64,000 nt of DNA from Polyangiaceae bacterium (GTDB lineage: Bacteria; Myxococcota_A; Polyangia; Polyangiales; Polyangiaceae): NCBI GenBank assembly GCA_025353725.1, contig JANXOF010000012.1, positions 124,001-188,000 on the forward strand, read 5' to 3'. The notes under the pieces are model-generated. The model ran no database searches, was not told the origin of the DNA, and saw only the letters and a list, made by a program, of their open reading frames with translations. The first letter of the stretch is position 1. Each line of letters starts with the position of its first letter. A program made the translations under genes and the position numbers. Of this stretch, positions 58,011 to 64,000 are shown in pieces.

Positions 58011-59045
58011 ATGAGCTTTAGCAGTGCCGTTTCTGGACTCCACGACGCAGCCGTTCCGGAGCGGGTGGGCGACCACGCCGCCCAGCGGCTTGACGACGTG
58101 CGAAGTCTCATGGCTCGTGAACTAAGCGAGGTCGAAGCGCTCATCGCTGCGCGTATTGCGATGGGAGTGGCCCCGGCCACGCACTCTGCTGCGCATCTCT
58201 TCAAGGCCGGCGGAAAGCGCGTGCGCCCCATGGGGCTCCTCCTGGCCCACGCATGTTGGTCGCCGATAGACGACAAGGCTCGAGGGCTTGCCGCGGCTGC
58301 CGAGCTGGTGCACATGGCGACGCTTCTGCACGACGACGTCGTGGACGACGGCGATAAGCGTCGCGGACTCCCGACGTCGCGTCGACTTTGGGGCAACGCG
58401 GTGAGCGTGCTCGCAGGAGACCTCCTCCTCGTCGAGGCGTTGCGTCTCGGAAGCACGGCGGACCCAACGACGTGGCGCGAGCTCGTCGAGACGCTCGGGC
58501 GGTTGGTCGAAGGTGAGGTTGTTCAGCTTCGCGGGCGCCTCGAAGTGTCGCTCGATGAGGCGACGTACTTCGAAATCATTCGAGGAAAGACGGCGTCGCT
58601 GTTCGAGTGGGCGCTTCGTTCCGGGGCTCGTGAAGGAGGCGCTCCCGAGGCGGCAGTGATGGCACTCGGTGAGCTTGGCGGCCATCTTGGGGTGGCGTTC
58701 CAGCTTGTGGATGACGCGTTGGACTACGAAGGAGACCCGCGCGCGACCGGGAAGTCGATGCTCGCCGACCTTTGCGAAGGCAAAGTCACGCTGCCGCTCA
58801 TCCGCGCGGCCTCTGTCGATTACGACGGCGTATCTAAGCTGGTGTCCGATGTGCGTGAGGGGGACGCGCAAGCTGCGCAAACCCTTGCCGCTCGCGTTCG
58901 TTCGTCCGGTGCGTGCGAGGAGGTCCGCGCCCGCGCGCTCCAGGAAACGGCGCGCGCACTCGCGTGCCTTGAGGGTGTACCTGACTGCCGCGCCCGCGAC
59001 GTACTCGCGGATGTCGCGCGCGGACTCGCCGCCCGAGTCTCGTAG
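58011..59045 (+). CDS. polyprenyl (long-chain isoprenyl) diphosphate synthase
   Basis: 344 residues. GGKRVRP substrate motif, first Asp-rich motif LLHDDVVDD (107-113) and second LVDDALDYEGD (232-242), both intact. A small residue profile before the first motif fits long products, used for quinones or undecaprenyl-type lipids; chain length cannot be read with confidence. ATG 58011 lies in a repeated ATGAGCTTT; the upstream copy at 57998 is out of frame. Confidence 0.92.
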   Translation: MSFSSAVSGLHDAAVPERVGDHAAQRLDDVRSLMARELSEVEALIAARIAMGVAPATHSAAHLFKAGGKRVRPMGLLLAHACWSPIDDKARGLAAAAELVHMATLLHDDVVDDGDKRRGLPTSRRLWGNAVSVLAGDLLLVEALRLGSTADPTTWRELVETLGRLVEGEVVQLRGRLEVSLDEATYFEIIRGKTASLFEWALRSGAREGGAPEAAVMALGELGGHLGVAFQLVDDALDYEGDPRATGKSMLADLCEGKVTLPLIRAASVDYDGVSKLVSDVREGDAQAAQTLAARVRSSGACEEVRARALQETARALACLEGVPDCRARDVLADVARGLAARVS

Positions 59046-59094
59046 ACGACGGCTAGGCCGCGTGCCCCCCCCCACACACTCCGCGCAGAGGGAC

Positions 59095-60120
59095 CTAACG
59101 CCTTGAGTCGACCGCCTGCCTTGCCCACTCCGCGGGTAAGCCAATCTTCAAGAAGACCGGAAAATGGTGCCGCGGATACGCCGCAAGAAGGGCACCTTCG
59201 ACGCGAGCAAGCGCGGCCTCGCGCGCTGCGTCTTGGGTTCGCTCGGAAGGCTTCTCCGCCGCGACGAGAGCGATGACCGTCTTCAAATAGGTCTCTTCGT
59301 CGTCGAGTAGCGATGCGGGGCCGGGTGCGCCGCGACCAGGAAAGATGCGCGACGGCTTGAGCGCCCGTAGCTCGACGAGCCGCTTGAGCCAGGCATCGGT
59401 CTTCCCGATTTCGAGCCAGGAATGAGCTTCATTGGCGACGAGATCTCCGACGAATAGGTTTTGGCTATGTTCGACGACCACGTGGTGTTCGCTACAGCCG
59501 GCGCCGAGGACATGCAGCGTCAGCGTCATTCCCGCAGCGCGTAACGTGGTGGACCTATCGCCGAAGACGTCCGGGGCGGGTAACGCGGCCGGGTAGTCCG
59601 GAGCGTAACGGTCGTAAAAGGCGCGCACCCGCTTTTCGTGTACGTCCGGGAGCTGCGCGACAACCTGCGCCGAGGTTACGACTTTCACGCCGTGGCGTTG
59701 AAACGTGGCTGTTCCGTTAAACTTGTCCGGATTCGCATGCAGGACGATCGCCAGCACAAATCGCTTTTTCGTCGCGGCTTCGGCGCGAGCGATCATCTCC
59801 TCGGTCGCCGACGGGAGAAACTGCGTATCGATCGCCACGAGCCCGTCAGGGCCTTCAAGAACGTAGGAGGCGGTAGAAAACCCCCACGGCGAGGAAACGT
59901 ACGAGCTCACAGCTCCGTCGCGACGGAACGTCCCGTGCTGCGGTTCCTCGGTCGGGGACGTTGCCGGCACGGGTCTCGACGCTTTGGCTGCGGGCAGCGC
60001 CGGGTGCGAAACCGTTGCACCGCACGCACCAAGAGCGAGCGCGAGACTCCACCCCAGTCCGACGCCCACGCACGAGCGCGAGCGTGAAAAAGAGGCCACG
60101 GTCGGGCGCGCGCGAATCAA
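59095..60120 (-). CDS. metallo-beta-lactamase-fold lipoprotein, degenerate metal site
   Basis: 341 residues from a TTG overlapping the upstream TPR gene stop (TTGA). Signal LGWSLALALGAC with lipobox LGAC. Fold landmarks are present: GLVAIDTQFLPSATEEM, then HANPDKFNG where active enzymes have HxHxDH, SEHHVVVEHSQNLFVGDLV for the later His/Asp ligands and PGRG where PGHG is usual. Two or more metal ligands are missing, so hydrolase activity is doubtful. Coupled to the TPR gene. Confidence 0.75.
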   Translation of the reverse strand: MIRARPTVASFSRSRSCVGVGLGWSLALALGACGATVSHPALPAAKASRPVPATSPTEEPQHGTFRRDGAVSSYVSSPWGFSTASYVLEGPDGLVAIDTQFLPSATEEMIARAEAATKKRFVLAIVLHANPDKFNGTATFQRHGVKVVTSAQVVAQLPDVHEKRVRAFYDRYAPDYPAALPAPDVFGDRSTTLRAAGMTLTLHVLGAGCSEHHVVVEHSQNLFVGDLVANEAHSWLEIGKTDAWLKRLVELRALKPSRIFPGRGAPGPASLLDDEETYLKTVIALVAAEKPSERTQDAAREAALARVEGALLAAYPRHHFPVFLKIGLPAEWARQAVDSRR

Positions 60121-61157
60121 TTGAGGCTATGTTTTTCGGCCGCCGCGGCCACGGGCTCCCGCTCGAGGAAGACCGCCGTAATCTCGCGATCGAGAGCCTC
60201 CGAGAGCTCGGTTTCGAGGGCCGCCACGGAGCCCGCGCCGCGCTCGACGTTGCGCTGATAGATAAAGAGGCGCGCCTGCATGCGCTGCGGCAAGTCGGAC
60301 GCCGTGGCTCCGACTTCCTCCTCGTCATCTTCGGGTGGGCGCGCGTCAACGATCACCATCGCGCGCGGGTCGACGCCGTCAACGACGAGCTCCGCGCCGG
60401 GCAAATCGACGATGAAGACGTCTGCTTCACGAATCCACCGGCTGAGTAGCGCATCGAGCCCATTGATCACGCTTCGGACGGTCTCGGCGAACGCGTCGGG
60501 GGAAGGAGCCCACGCGGGCGCGGGGGTCGCGAGATCGAGAGCGCGCGCACGAAGGAACGACTCAATCGCGCCACGAACGTCGCCGGCGTCGTCGCGTAAC
60601 AAGCCGAGGTAATAGTGGGCGTCGGCGTGGTTCGCGTCGCATCGTACGGCCTCCTCGATATAGGGCTGCGCCTTTGACGACTCGCCCATTTCATAGAACG
60701 CCCGCCCGATAAGGAACACGTAGCTCGAGTTTTCGAACGGTGGCTCAGGGAGTCGCGCCATACACCTCTTTGCCTCCTCAACGTCGCCCTTACCAAGCAA
60801 AGCATCGACGCGTAGCAGAAGGCAATCGGCGACCTCCTCCTTCGACTCCGCGTAGTCCAGTGCGTCATCGCACAATCCCACGGCCTCGTCCCACTCCCCA
60901 AGCGGGTGAACGAGTACCTCAGCGGCATTCAGCATCGCCTCGAGATAGGTTTCGTCAAGCGCGACAGCTTGGCGATAGTGTTCGAGTGCCTCTTCAGAGT
61001 CACCGCCCAGCGCTGCGGTGTACCCGAGGAGGTTATGGACCTCCGGCGACTGCGGCTCGAGCTCGAGCGCTCGCTTTGCGCATGCAGTAGCCCCAGGAGC
61101 ATCACCCTTTTGGGCGAGGTCCCAGCCCCGGTCGAGATGCGCTGACAACTGGTCCAT
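60117..61157 (-). CDS. TPR protein with degenerate zincin-like (DUF1025) C-terminus
   Basis: 346 residues, ATG start. TPR units about 5-200 (GATACAKRALELEPQSPEVHNLLGYTAALGG). The last 120 residues follow the DUF1025 zincin layout (ADVFIVDLPGAELVVDGVDPRAMVIVD, QARLFIYQRNVERGAGSV) but the HExxH site is replaced by ITAVFLERE, so no protease activity is expected. Upstream of, and coupled to, the metallo-beta-lactamase lipoprotein gene. Confidence 0.72.
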   Translation of the reverse strand: MDQLSAHLDRGWDLAQKGDAPGATACAKRALELEPQSPEVHNLLGYTAALGGDSEEALEHYRQAVALDETYLEAMLNAAEVLVHPLGEWDEAVGLCDDALDYAESKEEVADCLLLRVDALLGKGDVEEAKRCMARLPEPPFENSSYVFLIGRAFYEMGESSKAQPYIEEAVRCDANHADAHYYLGLLRDDAGDVRGAIESFLRARALDLATPAPAWAPSPDAFAETVRSVINGLDALLSRWIREADVFIVDLPGAELVVDGVDPRAMVIVDARPPEDDEEEVGATASDLPQRMQARLFIYQRNVERGAGSVAALETELSEALDREITAVFLEREPVAAAAEKHSLN

Positions 61158-61296
61158 ACGTTCTTCCTACTCTAATCGACAAGACGCGGCGGCGCGCGTC
61201 AAGACCGCGTGACAAGCCCCTCTTTACTCGCTTTTGTCTTCCGGCGGGTGCGATCGCGAACGCTCTCGTCGCCCAGCGACGTGGTACTCATCAACG

Positions 61297-62382
61297 ATGC
61301 AACGTTCGCGGTCGCGCGGGCTCAAAGCGTTCGCACGAACTTTTTCGTGGCTGTTCGTGTGTGGAGTGTTGACCGCACAGGTTGGTTGTGTGTCAGGCGC
61401 CAGCCTGCACTACGTGACACAAGCCGCGGCCGGTCAAGAAAAGCTAAACGGTCGGGGGATCGACATCCAAGAGGTCGTTGAAAACGGCTATCTCGATAAG
61501 CGAACGCGAACGCTCCTCGCGGCCGTGCCTGGGATAAAGTCGTTTGGCGAAAAACTCGGGCTCCGGGCGACGAAAAACTACGAGCGCTATCTGTGGATCG
61601 GTCGCCCTGCCGTGATGTGGGTGGTGTCCGCCTGCGAGCCCTTACGCTTTCGCCCGAAAACGTGGTCGTTTCCGGTCGTCGGGAGCATTACCTACACGGG
61701 TTGGTTTGACCGCGCCGAAGCCGACGCTTACGCCAAAGAGCTTGCGGGGAAGGGTTGGGATGTCGACGTGCGGGGCTCGCAGGCGTACTCCACTCTTGGT
61801 TGGTTTAACGACCCGATTCTCTCGACGATGCTCGGTGGCGGTGACGACGCGCTAGGGGACCTCGCCGACGTGGTGCTGCACGAGTCTCTTCACGCGACAT
61901 TCTACGTTCCGGGTCAAAGCACGCTGAACGAGAGCATGGCGTCGTTCGTGGGCGACAAACTCGCCGAGGACTACCTCGCGAACCTTAAGGGACCAGAATC
62001 GGCCGATCGCATTCGTTTTGTGGCGCTCCGAAAAAGGAGCGAGATTCGCGGAAATCGGATGAAAGAGGCCTACGCAGAGCTCGAGGTGCTTTACGCGTCC
62101 GCGCGTTCGCAAGAGGAAAAACACGAGGAAAAGAGGCGTATTACTGAGAAGCTTCGGGCGGATCTCCGGATTCAGCGACCGGTGACGAACGCGACGCTGA
62201 TTCAGTATAAAACCTACGGTTCGGGGCACGACGAGATGGCGCAGCTTTTCGACGCCTGCGGGCGTAGCTTGCCGCGGATGCTCAAAGCGCTGGAGCGCGT
62301 GCGTCCGCTCGCGAAGCAGTCAAAGCCGCACACGGATCCGGGCCTCCTCCTGCGTCCAGTTCTTGCGGAGGGCTGTTCGTAA
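61297..62382 (+). CDS. putative aminopeptidase lipoprotein (DUF2265)
   Basis: 361 residues from ATG 61297. Signal TFSWLFVCGVLTAQVGC with lipobox. The family core is clear: AVMWVVSACEPLRFRPKTWSFPVVGSITYTGWFD, AYSTLGWFNDPILSTML, then LADVVLHESLHATFYVPGQ with His195, Glu196, His199 and Glu212 in the following NES. This is the zinc site of the DUF2265/COG4324 predicted aminopeptidases. Lipidated, so probably periplasmic. Confidence 0.9.
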   Translation: MQRSRSRGLKAFARTFSWLFVCGVLTAQVGCVSGASLHYVTQAAAGQEKLNGRGIDIQEVVENGYLDKRTRTLLAAVPGIKSFGEKLGLRATKNYERYLWIGRPAVMWVVSACEPLRFRPKTWSFPVVGSITYTGWFDRAEADAYAKELAGKGWDVDVRGSQAYSTLGWFNDPILSTMLGGGDDALGDLADVVLHESLHATFYVPGQSTLNESMASFVGDKLAEDYLANLKGPESADRIRFVALRKRSEIRGNRMKEAYAELEVLYASARSQEEKHEEKRRITEKLRADLRIQRPVTNATLIQYKTYGSGHDEMAQLFDACGRSLPRMLKALERVRPLAKQSKPHTDPGLLLRPVLAEGCS

Positions 62383-62479
62383 CGCTGTTTACAGATGCCT
62401 CTAAGGCTTCTCGTGTGACGCTCGGCGGAGTCGTCATAATTCGCTCAATGCAGAGGTGCGATCGGCGTATCGTCTTGCG

Positions 62480-63247
62480 ATGCTGAGGCGTACGACAAAA
62501 TCCTACCGCGAGGCCCGTATCGCGAGCGCTGGGGTAGTGAGCGCCCTCTTCGCGTTGGCGTGTGCGCAAGGAAGCACAGACCTGGGCGGCGAAGCCGCAC
62601 CGGTAGGTATCCCCGACGGTTCGTTGAACGTGTTCGATTCCGGATCGTCAGGTGGGGATCGCGACACCAGCCGCGACTCCGGTGTTGACGGCGGCGCGGG
62701 CGCACACGACGCGGGCCTTGGGACGGATGCGAACGATTCGTCGACAGATTCAGGGGATGCGGGCTGTACGGGCCACGTCGTGATCAACGAAGTTCGTGCC
62801 GAAGGGACGCAGAATGCCGCGGACGAATTCATCGAACTCTACAATCCGACGCCTTGTACCGTGTCGGTCGGCGCTTGGGAGGTGGCGACTCGCCGTCGGA
62901 CTGGCACCCCCAAAACAGTGATTTACGCATTTCCGGCTGCGGCCGTTATCGCAGCGAATGGCTTTTTCCTTCTTGGCGGCGTGAGCTTCGTTGGGCAGAA
63001 AGATGGGTCCTACTCGGTGCTGCTCGACGCTACGCACGACCAGATTGCGCTTCTTGACAATGCCGCCAACGTCGTCGACGCGGTGGGCTATGGGACCTAT
63101 ACAGCCGGCGTGTTCGTCGAGGGCGCGCCCGCGATATCCCCCGCGGGCGGGGCCTCGATTTCGCGAAAGTCGCCGGGCATGGATACGAACAGCAACGTGG
63201 CTGATTTTCTACCGAGCGCTTCCACGCCTGGCGCCGTCAATCCGTGA
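62480..63247 (+). CDS. lamin-tail-domain lipoprotein
   Basis: 255 residues from ATG 62480. Signal SAGVVSALFALAC with lipobox LALAC-type. A Ser/Gly/Asp-rich linker of about 60 residues follows. The lamin-tail-type beta domain is read from VVINEVRAEGTQNAADEFIELYNPT to VLLDATHDQIALLDNAANVVDAVGYG. Such domains are common in surface proteins of Myxococcota. Convergent with the next gene. Confidence 0.82.
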   Translation: MLRRTTKSYREARIASAGVVSALFALACAQGSTDLGGEAAPVGIPDGSLNVFDSGSSGGDRDTSRDSGVDGGAGAHDAGLGTDANDSSTDSGDAGCTGHVVINEVRAEGTQNAADEFIELYNPTPCTVSVGAWEVATRRRTGTPKTVIYAFPAAAVIAANGFFLLGGVSFVGQKDGSYSVLLDATHDQIALLDNAANVVDAVGYGTYTAGVFVEGAPAISPAGGASISRKSPGMDTNSNVADFLPSASTPGAVNP

Positions 63248-63307
63248 GGCCTTTTTAGGACCGGTCGTGCAAGGCGTGTGTGTCCGCAGCGAGACGAGAA
63301 CGCTGCG

Positions 63308-64000
63308 CTACGGCGTTGGGCACGTCCATGTGACCCGGACTCGCATCCGGTTCACGAACGCCCAATCGTTTCCGGCGGGAAAAGTATACGTAACAGCGAG
63401 GCCAACTCCAAAGGTGACGTCGTTGACGTCGGCGGGCGACCACGCGGCGCTCCAGAGATCGTTCGTCGTTCCGTAGGTAACTACCTGTGGCTGATTGTTC
63501 CATACGCCGACGGCCTTCCTATCTGCACCGACGATGCCCGCCGCTCGCGTGAGGCGCACCGAATAGTCCACAAGACCTCTGCTTTCCCCTGGTGTGACGG
63601 GTTCGCTAAGAGAATTCCGCGCGATATCAGCCTCGATCCCCGTGATTTTGGCGGTTGACGGCACGCCTAAACGGAAATCTCGGACCACAAGATAGGTGGA
63701 GACAGCTGTGTTGCTCAAGCCACTTGCGGATGCACTTTCGGCGTCTAGGACGAGCGCCGAGCTGACACCACCCCAAGCGTTCGTCCCGACGCCCGCGCGA
63801 TTTTCTCCGACGTGGCCTTCCGCCCATCCGCTGCTTCCAGGAATACAGCGTCCGGCGTCGGCCAAGGGTCCGGCGTCGGCCGAGGGTCCGGCGTCGTCGT
63901 TTGCGACTTTATCGGCCGATTTGTAAGCTACTCCCCCGCATCCCGCTACGACTAAGCCTAAACTGGTTAGTTGAATATACAGTATAGTTCTGATTCGTCG
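63308..64000 (-). CDS. lipoprotein, 5' end cut by window edge
   Basis: The frame is open to the right edge (230 codons); no start codon is in view. Near the edge LTSLGLVVAGCG is a signal with lipobox VAGC, so only the first few residues are missing. A repeated ADAGP(S/L) linker follows, then a beta-rich domain (AVSTYLVVRDFRLGVPSTAKITG, VTWTCPTP). No family recognised. Confidence 0.7.
   Translation of the reverse strand, partial: RRIRTILYIQLTSLGLVVAGCGGVAYKSADKVANDDAGPSADAGPLADAGRCIPGSSGWAEGHVGENRAGVGTNAWGGVSSALVLDAESASASGLSNTAVSTYLVVRDFRLGVPSTAKITGIEADIARNSLSEPVTPGESRGLVDYSVRLTRAAGIVGADRKAVGVWNNQPQVVTYGTTNDLWSAAWSPADVNDVTFGVGLAVTYTFPAGNDWAFVNRMRVRVTWTCPTP
63850..63897. repeat. 18-bp tandem repeat coding ADAGPx
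   Basis: Two and a half copies of an 18-bp unit (GTCCGGCGTCGGCC core) in the linker of the edge-cut lipoprotein; it encodes the six-residue repeat Ala-Asp-Ala-Gly-Pro-x. Confidence 0.85.

Noticed and set aside
58122-59144. 340-residue minus-strand ORF
   Set aside because: Antisense to polyprenyl synthase with its catalytic motifs intact.

Overview
The window looks like a chromosome segment of a GC-rich, large-genome member of the Myxococcota, most likely the Polyangia side. The reasons are high GC with GC-rich third codon positions, many lipoproteins with Cys-rich or Ser/Asp/Gly-rich linkers, TPR/HEAT solenoid proteins of up to about 2,400 residues, eukaryote-like Ser/Thr kinases, FHA domains, a sigma-54 enhancer-binding protein and an AgmX/PglI-type protein. 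The genus is inference. One tRNA is visible. I saw no rRNA, CRISPR array, insertion sequence or prophage.

Layout. 1-2.4 kb: edge-cut M23 peptidase, a HEAT protein and a methyltransferase. 2.5-15.6 kb: a Cys-rich lipoprotein, then a tightly packed operon of a zinc-ribbon/TPR membrane protein, a 2,399-residue solenoid and two exported proteins. 15.7-25.1 kb: TPR protein, DinG/XPD-type helicase, enolase, and an operon of an ABC-F ATPase followed by a kinase with a cyclic-nucleotide-binding domain. 25.2-26.7 kb: two overlapping lipoprotein ORFs of unknown function. 26.9-42.5 kb: an unusual Tad/Flp pilus locus. A plus-strand operon encodes CpaB, the CpaC secretin, an FHA-CpaF fusion ATPase, TadB, TadC, an FHA-like membrane protein, a TadD-like lipoprotein and a second CpaF-type ATPase. 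A converging minus-strand operon encodes three small pilin-like proteins, prepilin peptidase and four TadE/TadG-like or accessory proteins. An FHA/sigma-54 activator diverges from cpaB and is the obvious candidate regulator.

42.8-50.8 kb: DUF1287 protein, a solenoid-kinase fusion, a YkgJ-type protein, and a small three-gene operon (called A-B-C here) split by a VapBC-like toxin-antitoxin module. Partial copies of A-B-C lie on both sides of the module, and one intact copy of each gene remains. tRNA-Lys follows. 50.9-64 kb: lipoproteins, a pseudokinase/GYF-like/AgmX protein, a DEAD-box RNA helicase with a DbpA-like tail, a catalytically dead-looking SDR, polyprenyl synthase, a degenerate metallo-beta-lactamase lipoprotein coupled to a TPR/degenerate-zincin protein, a DUF2265 aminopeptidase, a lamin-tail lipoprotein and an edge-cut lipoprotein.

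The most coherent multi-gene system is the Tad locus with its own FHA/sigma-54 regulator, two motor ATPases and atypical pilins. The most unusual structure is the toxin-antitoxin module bracketed by duplicated operon fragments at 48.0-49.9 kb. Family assignments come from motifs read in the translations; no database search was run.
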